NCBI GenBank assembly: GCA_030248135.1
Contig: JASANC010002545.1
Coordinates: forward strand, 124,001-188,000
Origin: Theristus sp. LFF4_11
Lineage: Eukaryota > Nematoda > Chromadorea > Monhysterida > Xyalidae
Direction: 5' to 3'
DNA: 64,000 nt
Shown here piece after piece: positions 10,920 to 40,900 of this stretch; position 1 is the stretch's first letter, and each line of letters begins with the position of its first letter. Made by a program: the position numbers and the translations under genes. Below the pieces are notes generated by a model. It made no database searches, was not told where the DNA came from, and was given only the letters and a program-made list of their open reading frames with translations.

Positions 10920-12118
10920 GTGTTATGTCTTGAATCTATCAGACTTCTTTGAGGTTCACTAAGGGGAATTTGGTACTAGAGGTCATCAATATAAACTGAA
11001 CACGCCGCCTGTAAAGACGTCAATCAGAGCTGGTGCTTGGGCCGTGCGAACCATCCAACTCTGGAACAGTCTGAATCAAGACACAGTCTCAGCTCCCTCA
11101 ACCTCTTCTCTCAAAAATAGGCTTATTGCAAACGAATCTCAACTCATCCATAAATTTATTGCGACACGTTTCCCCTCCCTTCTGGCTTGATTTCCGTGGA
11201 CCTGGGTGGGGTGGGGATAGAGATGTAAGGGTCAAAAAAAATTTTTTTAATTTTTTTTTAAAAAAGTAAAAAAAATGAGCATTTTTTATTTTTTTTATCA
11301 AAAATTTTTGAAATTTTTTCTTTAATGTGCCCTGAAAATGCCGTTTTTGGCATAATTTTTCGAAAGTTCAACAAAAATTTTCTTTGACTTTACCTTGTCA
11401 CTTAGTCTTCAACGCTGCAGGTGGCATTCTGGATTGATTTATCGACTGTTTTTAGCCTTGGTGAGTGATGATCGACTCGCGCATTGAAGTACTTGAGCGT
11501 CGCAAAGGCTAGTTCAACAAATTCCGATGCCGCTAAGGTGAGATAGAAGCAGAGAACTCACATTTACGCATCGTTTTTCAGGATCTCGAAAGGTCGAAAT
11601 TGCACTGTCTGCCACTGCAAGCGTAACTTCGTTGGTTGCTCGTTGCTGTTTCGCCTCGTGTCGTCAGCATGATCACACCGGTTTGTTGTTGAACTTGTTT
11701 CCGTGTTATTTGAGGTGAATTGAGAGGCAAAACACGAGACGTGATGTCGTCGGTGGGAAAATGGGGTCGCCGAAACCAAGTCTGAAATTTTCACCCTCCT
11801 CCCATATGAGTGGGGGTCATATGGTAAGTCGGTGGCTCCTCAGATGGTGATATTCGGACTCCCTGAAAAATTCTGAACAACTTTCATTTTTAAACAAAAA
11901 AAAAATTAAAAGAAAAAAAAAAAAAATTAATTTTAAAAATTATAAAGAAAAAAAATTAGAATTTTTTTTTTCTTGACATCTCTAGGTGGGGATGCCGCTG
12001 CTGCTGCTCCGTTGCTCTTCCTTTCCCATTGAGAAAAACTTTGCGAATTGATAAATTAATCTAAGGTCCATTAAACATTCTTGCTTTGAAAAAGAAAGAA
12101 AAAGAAAAACAAACAAAC
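10920..12118 (+). mobile_element. Decayed non-LTR retrotransposon (LINE) 3' end
   Basis: In frame from about 10969, RGHQYKLNTPPVKTSIRAGA and then WAVRTIQLWNSLNQ, followed by STSSLKNRL and a stop, reproduce the C-terminal signature of jockey/CR1/RTE-type reverse transcriptases (RGH...R...R.VN.WNSLP...F...L). An upstream in-frame stop shows decay. The 3' UTR is split by a hAT-like MITE (11218-11984) and ends in an AAAGAAAGAAAAAGAAAAAC tail near 12118. It lies in the 5' flank of SRP72. Confidence 0.75.
11218..11984. mobile_element. hAT-like MITE with 8-bp target duplication
   Basis: The termini are TAGAGATGT and ACATCTCTA, flanked on both sides by the identical 8-mer GGTGGGGA (11210-11217 and 11985-11992). 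The TAGAGATG terminus and 8-bp duplication are hAT traits. The inside is A/T homopolymer-rich, with no transposase. It interrupts the LINE tail. Confidence 0.8.
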
Positions 12119-12660
12119 AATCACATTGTGTTCAATGTCCCCTTTCATTTCAACTTTTTCTAAACAAACTTGCCAACATTACCCTGCTTGTGGTCGGAAA
12201 ATGCTTGTGGTGTTCCGTTGCTAATTCTTTCAGGATTTGTTCTGTGTTCTTTCAGGATTTCTTTTGTTAATACGTCAGAAACTTCAGAAGCCAGTCAGTC
12301 GAGTTTCGTCTTGTGCACTGAGATTGTGAGGCAATTTGAATTCGTATCGTCAATGAAGTGGATTATTTGTTTTGTTTTGAACAGTTTTGATCGGGCAGTC
12401 ATACTCATGAGTTTGATTCTTGCTAGTTATTTTATTTGTTAATGTTTCGTCGTGTGTGACAGTTTTCGAGATTGATATTGTTTTTTTTTGAATTTTTTAA
12501 GTGATTTAAAAAACAAAAATGCCGATTTTTTTAAATTTTCTTCCAACATGCTCTGAAAACCTCAGGCACAACTTTTCGAAAGTTCAACAAAAATTTTTTT
12601 TGATATCACCTCGTAATACAGTCAGCAGTCGATTTTGGACCGTTTTACCGTTTTGGGACG
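12119..12660. other. Intergenic AT-rich sequence, old repeat debris
   Basis: No gene is seen. The block around 12540-12650 (ACTTTTCGAAAGTTCAACAA, then GTCGATTTTGGACCGTTTTAC) recurs diverged and inverted near 21925-22015, and its first part recurs near 11345-11375. These look like remnants of one dispersed family. Confidence 0.5.
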
Positions 12661-13064
12661 CTTAGGGTTAGGGGCTTTGAAAAAACAAATTTTTTTAATT
12701 TTTTTTTTCGTTTAAAAAAAAATTTGGACTTTTTTTTCAAACTTAAAAAAAATTTGAAAAATTTTTCTTCTACTTTGCTCTGAAAATTCGATTTATGGCA
12801 TAATTTTTTGAAAGTTCAAACCAAATTTTCTTCCCAACTTCTTTGTGTGCTGAAGTAAATGTCATTATTTGGTCATTTTGACCGACGTACTCCATGTTTT
12901 TCGATTTGGATGACTTCTAGAGTCAATTTTTAGCGTTGAAATGACTTAACTGAATTGAAATATCGTTTCAGAAATCGTTTTCTTGCAACTTAGAACATGT
13001 TTTTCAGTCGGTAGGCCATGAGATGAACATGATATCTTGTTGATTGGCGTATGTTATAGGTCTA

Positions 13065-13856
13065 CAGTCGAACTCACTAAAATGTGGAATCAGCTGATTG
13101 GTCGACCGAGCGGAGGCTGCTCACACTCCGCACCGTTCTTTTTTCGTGGATTTGGATTTTATTGAAACGTGATTTTATGAATTTCCTGCACCCTTTTTGT
13201 GCTAAAAATAAACTCAAAGGTTGGAGACCGCGAAATTTAGAAAATTTTTATTCCACAGCTCAACTCAAAATGTATTTTTTGTTTAATGACGACGACGACG
13301 TCGTCGCTTAATTTTTGCGTGTGGACTGGAAAATAAAAGCCTGAAAGGAGTGAGCTGTGCCTGGTTTGCTGCGTGCACCAAGTAAATGAACACAGCAGCT
13401 TACCAAAAACAACTTGAAAACGAAAAAATGAAAAATGAAAGCAAAGTCGTCGTCGTGTCGTCGTCGTCCGCGAAGTCGGAACGCATTTTTTTTAATTGCG
13501 GACGCATGTCGATCGGTCAGCTAGGAATGAAACCCCCTTCAGCTGGCTACACAACGCACTCATTTCAGGCTTTTGTCTTTCAGTTCACACGTAAAAATTA
13601 AGCGACGACGTCGTCGTCGTCGTCGTCGTCAGTAAAAAATGCATTTTGAGCTGTTGAATAAAAAAAATTGAATTTCGCAGTTCTCCAACCCTTTGAGTTT
13701 ATTTTTAGCATGAAAACGGTGCTGGAAATTCACACTCATTCAAAAGAAACACGTTTCAATAAAATCCAAATCCACGAAAAAAGAACGGTGCGGAGTGTGA
13801 GCAGCCTCCGCTCGGTCGACCAATCAGCTGATTCCACATTTTAGTGAGTTCGACTG
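13065..13856. mobile_element. Foldback MITE nested in copy 1 (family B)
   Basis: A 792-bp near-palindrome. Its arms start CAGTCGAACTCACTAAAATG and contain CAGCTGATTGGTCGACCGAG and GCTCACACTCCGCACCGTTC; both arms carry GACGACGTCGTC. It is flanked by TA. The corresponding uninterrupted site in copy 2 (near 24593) contains a single TA, which confirms a TA target duplication. Confidence 0.92.
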
Positions 13857-14319
13857 TACAATGGAGTTGTGCGATATATTGTTAAACAATTGGAGCGGAG
13901 ATGTTGGTTAATACCACATCACACGACCGTTTTTCAGATACCCGATAACATGGCCACATGTTAAAACTTGCGTGCTGAGCTAAACTAACGTGTTAAACTT
14001 GCGTCTGTCAGTTGCCCGCAACGTGATCGCGAAATCATGGTACGTGTTTTCGATACGATGATTTGAAGAGTGGGCTCTCGCCATGTGGCAGATAGCATAG
14101 CTGGTTGAACCTGAAAGTAAGTGTCTTGGGGGGGGGGGGGCGACCGGGTCGACAGGGGTTGCCGACTTAGCTACAGCAAACAGGAATTTTTGAACACAGT
14201 CAAATTTTGGTAATTTTCTAAAGAGGAACAACTAAGAACGGTTCAATATTCAAGTACACGTCAAAAATTGTCCTGTTTTACTGTTGAAAATGCAACTTTC
14301 CCTCTATGAAATGGACATA

Positions 14320-15122
14320 CAGTCTATCACACTATATATATATATATTTATATATACAAACATATAAATGGATATATGCAACTCGTTGATTGGTCGGCTC
14401 CTCACGCTCCGCACCCTGGGAACGGGATTCAGAAAAAATCATGTTTTTTTGTTGTTCAGCGGTTTGTTTTTATTGTTTTCATGCCGAAAAAACATTCTAA
14501 ATAAAAAACTACCAAATTCCAAAAATTTGCATTGGTCACAATGTCAAAAAAATGTCTTTTTTTGGTTGATTGACTGCGACGACGTCGTCTATGGTTTTTG
14601 GTTTAGTTTTTGCCTTTAGGCATGAAAAGAGCGTGCCGCCGCTGGCCGCTACTGTGTGTCCGAAGCACAGAGAAGAAGAACGCAGCAGGTGACAGTATTT
14701 ATTGACAATGTGAACAATCTTTGAACAACAATGAATGGACATGGCGCACCCAATGAATCAATTGTTAAAAGCGGGATGAAAACCGTCGAAATCGTTAAAA
14801 GCAAGTTTTGTTATTTTGTTTGTTTGTTTTAAATTTGTTTTGAACACGCAGCAGCGGCCAGCGGTACGTTTGAAAGCAAAAATTCTCGACGACGTCGTCG
14901 CCGTCAATCAACCAAAAAAACTTCAGTTTACTAATTTTTTACCATTTCAAACGTTTGGAATTTTGTAGTTTTTGATTCAGAATTTTTTTCGGCATGAAAA
15001 AAAAAGAAAACAAACCGCTGAACAACAAAAAAAACATGATATTTTCTGAATCCCGTTCCCAGGGGTGCGGAGCGTGAGGAGCCGACCAATCAGCGAGTTG
15101 CATATATTAGCGAGATGGACTG
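14320..15122. mobile_element. Second foldback MITE nested in copy 1 (family C)
   Basis: An 803-bp near-palindrome starting CAGTCTATC and ending GATGGACTG, flanked by TA. The arms share GATTGGTCGGCTCCTCACGC and CGGGATTCAGAAAA, and also carry GACGACGTCGTC. Copy 2 has the empty site (ATGGACATAATTTCAATAAA on the matching strand, near 24140). A (TA)n microsatellite lies at its left edge. Confidence 0.92.
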
Positions 15123-15239
15123 TAATTTCAATAAAACACGATTTTCGCTCTTATAGTTTTTCGGATGGTTCTGAAAATAGTCTAGCTGAACTCAGCTCGA
15201 CGAGACGCTTCGAACAAACCTAACTTGTAAAAAATTAAA

Positions 15240-16460
15240 AAAAATTAAAAACCTACAACTGCAAGACAAACCGATGAAAAAGCTAATGCTGAAACAACGT
15301 TGCAACCTGCGTATTTTTACTTGTGGTTTGTGAACTGTAGCTTGGTTTTGCGAGAGAAGTTTGTTTCCCGTTCACATCACGATGCAAGTACGGTTGATTG
15401 AGAGTGTGGTTTTCTGGTCGAGGTCAAAACGCATGCCGCATCATTGCAAAGTGATTTTTATTGTGACAGATTCTGATAGATAGGTGAATGCTTTGTTTTG
15501 GAACAAACAGCTGTGAAAAAATAAAACAACACTTCGCTGCTGAGCGAGCTTTCGTTTGTTCTTTGGCGTTTTTGTTTTGTTGCTGAAAAGAACTGCAAAT
15601 GCTCCGATTTTGATGATGAATCTGTGCAATCAAAAACACATTTTTTTCGTTTGTTTGCCATGACTTATGTTGTGCGTTGAAATAAAGAATCTGAATCTGA
15701 CAAAAAATAAAATGCACGTTTTAAATGCAGAGAATGAAATGTTTTAATTTTGGTTTCCTTTCTTTCGTTTCTGTCGTGTGAGTTCTGCTCTGCTGACAGA
15801 ATGCCTTGATACGGAGAAAAATCCGATTGACGATTTGACAAAAGAGCAATATATTGCAATAAAAGAGCGCCAGGCAGGAGCGACTGTGGTCTCCACAAGG
15901 CAACTCGACGACCAGATTGTTTTTCTGCTTCATTCTAATTGTCTGATCTTTGTTTCATTTGAAAACAGATGTGTGAACGAAAGAAACTGTATCCTGCAAT
16001 TTAGACCAACCATCACACCAATTTCACATTCAGCCAATCAGCTAACTTTTTAAATTGCCAAATTGCTTGCAGCAGCACATCACAGCAACAGCTTCCTTCT
16101 TCATGCGCGTTGTTCTGTATCTGAAGGGGGCGGAGTTACGCGCGTGCGTGTGCGCGCGCGTTATTGGATCATGAGCAATGAGCAATGCCGATGCCAAGTG
16201 CGCGTGCTTTTAATAAAGAAGCTTTTCGGGATTTTTTCCCCTAACCCTACCCCCAACCTCTCGGCTCTGGAACAACTATGAAATGTGGTTCTTCGAACTC
16301 CCTGGTTGATTCAGCACAACTTTAATTTTTGATTTTTTTTAAATTAAAAAAAAAACAAAAATGACGATTTTTGTATACAACCCTATTTTACAATTTTTGC
16401 GCGTGCGCTTTAGTAATGAAGCTTTAGAGGATTTTCACTTTTTTCGAACCATAATCCCAT
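15240..16460. other. Intergenic, no gene seen
   Basis: AT-rich sequence with short low-complexity open frames only. A repeat fragment near 16290-16375 (AACTCCCTGGTTGATTCAGC, poly-A/T) resembles pieces near 11865 and 21500. An alternating purine-pyrimidine run (CGCGTGCGTGTGCGCGCGCG) lies near 16140. Confidence 0.5.
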
Positions 16461-16466
16461 CCCAAC

Positions 16467-17005
16467 CAGTAGCGAAAGTGCGGGGGGGGGGCGGCCCCAC
16501 CCACCCCCCCCCCCCTCAGCCGAAAATCCTGCCCGTGCACGGGCAGATACCCGTGTACCCCCCCCTCCCCCCCTTTACCTCGACACGGGTACTAGACTCC
16601 CCTCCACCCGCGAGAAAACACGGGATCGCACCCCCCCTCACGGTGGTCAATCTCATCTCAATTTTTTCCAAAAATACCGTAATTTTTGCATTTTTCTTGA
16701 CGTTTGTGTCTGTCCCTGCATAGATTTTGTTGTTTCTGACCAAACAAGCAGCTTGTTTGCACAAAATATTCTGTATTTTACAAGAATTTCTGTGTTTTTC
16801 TGAGGCAAAAATTTGGCATTACCCGTGCGATCCCGTGCAGCCCCCCCCTCACGAAATTTTTCTGCCAGTGCACCCCCCCTCAGGAAAATTTGCTGCCCGT
16901 GCACCCCCCCCCCCTCACCGAGAAGGCACCTGCTGACCCCCCCCCCCCTCTAAAATTAGGCAAACACCCCCCCCCCCCTCACCCGAGGTCCCGCTTTCGC
17001 TACTG
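16467..17005. mobile_element. C-rich hAT-like MITE
   Basis: Termini CAGTAGCGAAAGTGCGGGG and (inverted) CCCGCTTTCGCTACTG. The interior is dominated by runs of 7-13 C residues (for example CAGTGCACCCCCCCTCA, repeated). The flanks ATCCCAAC and ATCCCTCC match at 6 of 8 positions, possibly a decayed 8-bp duplication. No coding region. Confidence 0.65.
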
Positions 17006-17466
17006 ATCCCTCCCAACCCAATCCCAAACCTCCGGCTCTGAAACAACTATGAAACAGGGACAAAAAAATAAGAAAAACTGAATTCAACTATTGATAAAGT
17101 TCGCCAAAGTGCCATTGGAAAAACTGAAGTGAAGAAGAAAAAAGGCGGTGGCAGCAGCGGAAACGTGAAAAAACAACGACGACGGACAACAAAAGGAGGA
17201 GGACGGATTGGAAAAGTGAAAAGTGAAGGTGTGTGTTGTTTTTGTTGCTTTCTGTCACTTTGTTCAGTTCAGCTCTTCTAGTTCTCTTGGACTTCGACTG
17301 TGGACTGTCTGTGGCGTATGGCAGGCAGTGGCGGCTCCTGCTTCTGGTTAATTTGTGTGTGTTTGAAAAACATTTTTTCGAACAGCCAGCGGATCGTTTT
17401 GGTGTGTGGTTTTCTTCAACGAAAAAACTCAGCAGCAGCAGCGGTGGTATTTCAGGAAAACAACGA

Positions 17467-35655
<18,189 letters not shown>

Positions 35656-37177
35656 ACTGTTTTTTGTTGTAATTTGGCGGGAAATTTGAAAGTTTTTGGA
35701 GATTTGAAGTTCTGTGGCTGAGAAGTTGAACTGTTCTTTGGAGTGGAATGTTGAATTGTTGTTGCTGGAAAGGTGAACATTGAACGTTGAAGTTTCGATC
35801 AAACATTCACCATGAATCTGCATCATTGGTATCCAATGAAATGTGATGTTTGTCGTTTTTTTTATATTCAGTTATTTATTTCATTTATATTGCCTGTCAG
35901 ATTAGGAACGGCTTCGTGCGCTTTTTCGTGTTCATCTGACAAATTCTGAGAAAGACGCTATAACGCTATACTGTCCTTAAAAACTTGATGGATTATCAAC
36001 AACAAACCAAATATTTTGCTGCCATTTTTTCCTGTGTTTGATTTTTTTGTTCGGTTTTTGTAATGGTGCATTGAGCTGAAAGAGTTATTTTAATCTTTGT
36101 TCAATGGAAACAAAGTTACGAAACACGAAACAATATGTTTTTTGTGATGTTCCCAAGAAATGTGAACGCGGTTTTTGCCAAGAAATGGAAAAATGAATTA
36201 ACTTTTAGAAACAATATTTTTGTGCTTGCATGGAATTGTGCATTTTTGTAAATGTCATCATTTGCTCTGTGCACTAAAGTCGGATGATTAGAATCTGTTA
36301 TGAAGAGTAATTCACAAACACACGTGGCATAAGAATGTCATTGTTGAGTGACTGATTCTTGTCAACTGACTTTGTTGAATGTTGGGTTGATTTTGTGTCA
36401 CTATCTTTTTTTCTCGTACTGAAAGTTTTTTCACAAATTTAGCTAAAACTCACGGCTCGGTTACACGCAACGCACGGTTCCTGGTTGTGTGTTTTGAGTT
36501 TCAAAGTTTTTTGAACGAAAATTCGAATATTCGAAACAGCTTATTTTGAGAACAGATATTATGCACGTTTTTTTATTATGATTATTATCAAAAATATTTG
36601 TCGCCCACTTTTTGTGTCATTTGCAATTAGTTGGTTCAGTTATTTTCCATTTCTATGCGGTTGTATCCATTGTATCATGTTTGTGTGCAATTATTGTATG
36701 TACAATAGAATGAGAAAAAAACTTTGCCCGGGAGGATTATGGTTTTTTTGCAGTTTCGGGTCTCTCGACACGATTGGATAGCATGTTTTTGGTGATGGCC
36801 ACGTAAAGCATCATTCATGGAGGCTTTGAAGCGTGCTGACGCGCGTCACTTCGCTACACATTCATGAAGCAAAAAAAAACAGCGCGCTTCAGCGCGCTTC
36901 AGTTTTGGAACATACGCACATTCATACGTTCATGTTCGCGTGCGTCAACGCGCTTCAGCGCGCGCGTGCATGAATGGGCCTTAAGATTGCAAAAACAAAT
37001 ATAAATGGAGAAATGTTTCTGCCGTAATTTTCCCTTCTGATCAGGGACGTGTACAGTAAGATCGTGTCGAGACCAAAGGTGTAGAGACCGACCGACCTCC
37101 GTTGCCGTCGCAGAGTTTTTTTGGCACAATACTGTACAGTTTGTTGCACGGAACCTTGCAGACAGCAGCTATTGAAG

Positions 37178-37264
37178 GCGCATTCATGAAGCAGTATTTA
37201 GTGACGCGTAGTTGTGTTAAAACACAGCTACGCGGTCACTAAATACTGCTTCATGAATGCCCCC
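37178..37264. mobile_element. Complete hairpin MITE (family D)
   Basis: An 87-bp near-perfect palindrome with arms GCATTCATGAAGCAGTATTT and AGTGACGCGTAGYTGTGTT. Other copies, mostly one-armed, are at 2050-2112, 41420-41463 and 57705-57784. Confidence 0.85.
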
Positions 37265-37939
37265 TAAATCATCTGTCTCCATATCGTTCCGGTGAACTGT
37301 GTTTTTGGAACTATTTTTCCTGTGAAAAAGTGTACATTTTTACACGTTTTAGTAACCTTTTGACTGAATGCAATGCTTTTTTCACTGTAAAAACGCTCGA
37401 ATAAAAACGTTGTTCGTTACGGAGACGGGATTGGTGAGGGACTGCGTTGATTTTACATTGGTTCTAAAAGTCATCCGGTGTCCATTTACATCGGTTTCGC
37501 AAGAATTCGCAAGCAAACTTGACATTTCGACGTTATTGGCATCAAGTTCAAGTTCAAGAGCGGAGTCGGAAACGCGTTTTTTACCGAAAGAAATCTCAAA
37601 ATTTCCGTGTTCAACTTGAGATGATCAGTGTAGGCAAGAGACAAATCTTTGCGCAAACAAGTCAAAAGACGCCAAAAAAGAACATGGAACTGCATGTTAT
37701 CTGTTTGTTGTCTGGTTTTTTACATGCCTGTAACAATATTTTTCCGTGTATGTTGCAATAATGTCGCTACATCCATGCACGTAACCAATTCTTTGTGTGC
37801 CAATAATTCAACCGGTCCACTTTAGAAAAATAAAACTATGGGTGTTTTTGCAGTCATTTTAAATGTAATGGTGTCTGAAAATTTTGCAGTCCGCACAAGT
37901 TCGCATGGTGTGTTTTCTTTGAATTAACTCGTATCTAGA

Positions 37940-37947
37940 TATTTATA
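37940..37947 (+). promoter_or_regulatory. Possible TATA element of the first GMC gene
   Basis: TATTTATA lies about 50 bp before the ATG at 37997. In AT-rich DNA this could be chance. If real, the 5' UTR would be very short. Confidence 0.25.
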
Positions 37948-37996
37948 GAAAACTCCGAAATTCCACTGTGATAAACGAAAAATCTCAACTGAAAAA

Positions 37997-40900
37997 ATGC
38001 TGAGAAACGCTGCTTTGGTTGCGCTATTTAGTGTCGCCGTTTGGTACAACTTCATTCGAACGCCCACTTTAACGAAAACACCACAGCAGCTGAATCCACA
38101 GTATGACTATATTGTTGGTGAGTGAGTGAGAAGACGATTATTTGATTTGTTTATTATTTTGAGAACGTGATAAAAGTTCTGTCCTGTCGGCCGCACACTG
38201 TCGCTTGGCATCTCAATTGTTGCGCGGTGACAAACAAACACACTGGCACACAGACGTGCGCGTAAACACACTGGCACACAGACGTGCGCGTAAACACACT
38301 GGCACACGGACGAACACACAGCGCAGCTAGAAGTCAAAACATTGCAGCATGCGCGCTCAACAGAAAGAGCTCAATAGAAACTGTGAGATAACGCGTATTT
38401 TTTCTCGCGGTAGTTTTTCCGCGTCAATTCGTGTCAATGCGTTCGTATCAACAACAGGTGAAACATCAGCGATTATAGTAACCAAAATGTGATGACAATG
38501 CGACATGAACAAAGTGTTTCGCGTTCCAAAAAAACTTCAGCAGCGTGCTAACTGGCTTCAGCTTGACTGATTGGGCTTGTCAGAAGCCTGATAAACTTTT
38601 GCTCTGAGCTAGGCTTGTTTGAGGAAAGTTATCTTTTCGTGTGAAGGAACCGGAGCCTATGTGTGTTGAATGATGTGTGGAAAAGCCCCACAACGGAAGA
38701 ACTGACTGCGCTGTTTCGGGCCCGAACTTATTCCGAATAAGAGCTGAGATAATTTTATCTGGTGATGAAGATTTTGATTATTTTCGCTCTTTAACTTTTT
38801 GCGATATCTGGCGTCAGATTACGTTTAGTTTTGTTATGGTTTCAAATTGCCGGCGCAGCCGAGGAACATTTTTCTTAACTGTGCGTGTGCAATTGCATAT
38901 TACGGCACGTTCAATAAGAAAGATAATATTAAAATACCGATTTGAGCAAGATTCAGCAATAGGATTGCTAGCGAGCTGGCTCAAACACACTGGCACAGAT
39001 GCAAACAAACACACAGGCACGTGTGGCAGGCGCAGGCACAGTGCGGTGATTGTGTAACTTTCAGCCGCCTTGGAAGAAAAACTGCAACGTTTTCGGACAA
39101 GGACTTTCGAACTCTGGTCACTTTTCTCACATTTGCAGCAGTGAATTTTGTAATTCACCGCAACAAAAAAGTGCAAAAGGTTTGGATTATGTTTACTGAC
39201 ATTCGTGCCAATGCGTTTTCATCTACAGCAGGTGAAACACGAACGGTTATAGTAACGAAAACAATGTCAATGCGATACAAAAAACAGCGTTTCGCATTCC
39301 AAAAGCAACCAGCTGGCTGGGTTTCAAATCCGCGACACAAAAACTCACTTTTTGTTTCCAGTCGGTGCGGGCAGCGCGGGCGCGGTGTTGGCCGCCCGGT
39401 TGTCGGAGAATCCGGCCACTTCCGTGCTCCTATTGGAGGCCGGTTTCGCCGAAGAGACGGCGTTGTTCTACAGTCACATCCCTGCGTTCGTGCCGTTCCT
39501 GCAGCAGACGTCCGTCGACTGGCAGTATCGCACGGAGCCGCAGACGGTCGCCGCCGGCGATGTCATCGAAAGGGTCGGTGTCGCGAGTGCTTCGCGGTGG
39601 TTTTCTCTCTCTCGTTTTTTAGGGAACCGACTGAGGACATTTTCTGCACTCATTGGCGGTGTTGGCAACACACTGAACTCCACGTACTCGTTTGACCCGG
39701 AATTTTTTTTATTATTTATTTGTTTGTTCGTACTTCGCGCGCCGGTTCCGGAAACCCTAAGGTACCAAACTCCGGCGGAAACGGGCAATACTGCCCCGAG
39801 CCCAATTTACCCTCGGCTCTGGAGGGAGTAGACCATTAGATCTTGTTGGTCACATTAGTTTCTCCATTGTGTGTCTTGTCCGCAACGAGGTTCGAACTTT
39901 CCACCTACAGAACGGTAGGCGAAAGCCCTACACCTGCGCTACAGACGCGACAAATTTGTTTGTTTGTTTGTGCCAGCCGATGGGTCGTCTGATTAGCGTG
40001 CACCGTCTCCAGGCATACAGTCAGTATTCGTGTCTGCTGTGTGGCGCTGGCAATTGAGCCAGAGTGCTCGTCTGAAAAGCGTCGTATATTTCGGGCACAT
40101 CCTCTCTGATCCAACTTCACATCTCAATGTTTCAACAAACATCACGGATGTCGAATGCTTATGCACTGTGCCTCGGTGCAACATTCGATTGAGAAGTGTA
40201 CGGCGAAAAAAGCACCGTTCAAAAAAGTTTAGCCGCCAGATTCAGGCGCCGCTCTTCAGATTAACACTTCACCTGTGCATTTGTATCTGACAGCTGCCAA
40301 TAGCACGACTATATACAGTCGAACTTTAAACTATAGGGAATCAGCTGATTGGTTGGTGGTCACGTGCTTGCTGTGCAGGACGACAGACTCCACGGCAATG
40401 CCTGCACAGAAAGCGTGCATCACGTGACCACCAACCAATCAGCTGATTCCCTATAATTTACAGTTCGGCTGCATGTATGTTTTTCACCCTTGCAGCGTGT
40501 CGTGTACCCCCGGGGTAAACTGCTTGGTGGCACCAGTGTCCTGAACTACATGATTCATAATCGCGGTGACCCGTCCGAATACGACCGATGGGCGAAAATG
40601 GCCGGCTGTCAGGGGTGGTCTTACAACGAAATGCTACCGTATCTCAAGCGCATCGAACGCGTCACGTTCGAACATGACAAAGGTGCTTGATGAAGAGTGC
40701 TGCCTTGTTCTAGGCTAGTTTTAAAAACGTTTAATACGGCATGGCCGAATAAATAAGGCAATCCTTATATTCTCCATCAAGGTGGGATCAGTCGCAGACT
40801 AGGAGGTGTGTTTTTCAAGAATGCCAAGATATTTTCAAATTGTATGTGCAATTGAGAAAGAACAAACAGTACCGTATTACCCCCAATAAACCCCCATGGG

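Larger units (their letters stand above)
12661..15235. mobile_element. TTAGGG-ended element, copy 1, carrying two nested MITEs
   Basis: Apart from two insertions, this is the reverse complement of the complete copy at 23953-24998. It begins TTAGGGTTAGGGG and runs through shared blocks such as CTTGCAACTTAGAACATG and TTGGCGTATGTTATAGG to CGACGAGACGCTTCGAAC. The right terminus is lost in A/T-rich sequence. No open frame resembles a transposase. Confidence 0.8.
35656..37996. other. Intergenic, BTBD10 to first GMC gene
   Basis: AT-rich 2.3 kb without a credible gene. It contains a GC-rich palindromic cluster at about 36800-36985 (repeated CAGCGCGCTTCAGCGCGC) and the hairpin MITE at 37178-37264. 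Confidence 0.6.

Noticed and set aside
39021..39695. 224-codon frame across the GMC1 exon 2 region
   Set aside because: It covers exon 2 in a different frame from the GAGSAG/LLLEAG reading and shows no GMC features, so it is an artefact of exon composition.
39735..39985. Functional tRNA gene on the minus strand
   Set aside because: A- and B-box regions are present, but a long non-tRNA body with an A-rich tail follows and a second copy exists at 51792-52032, so it is a SINE.
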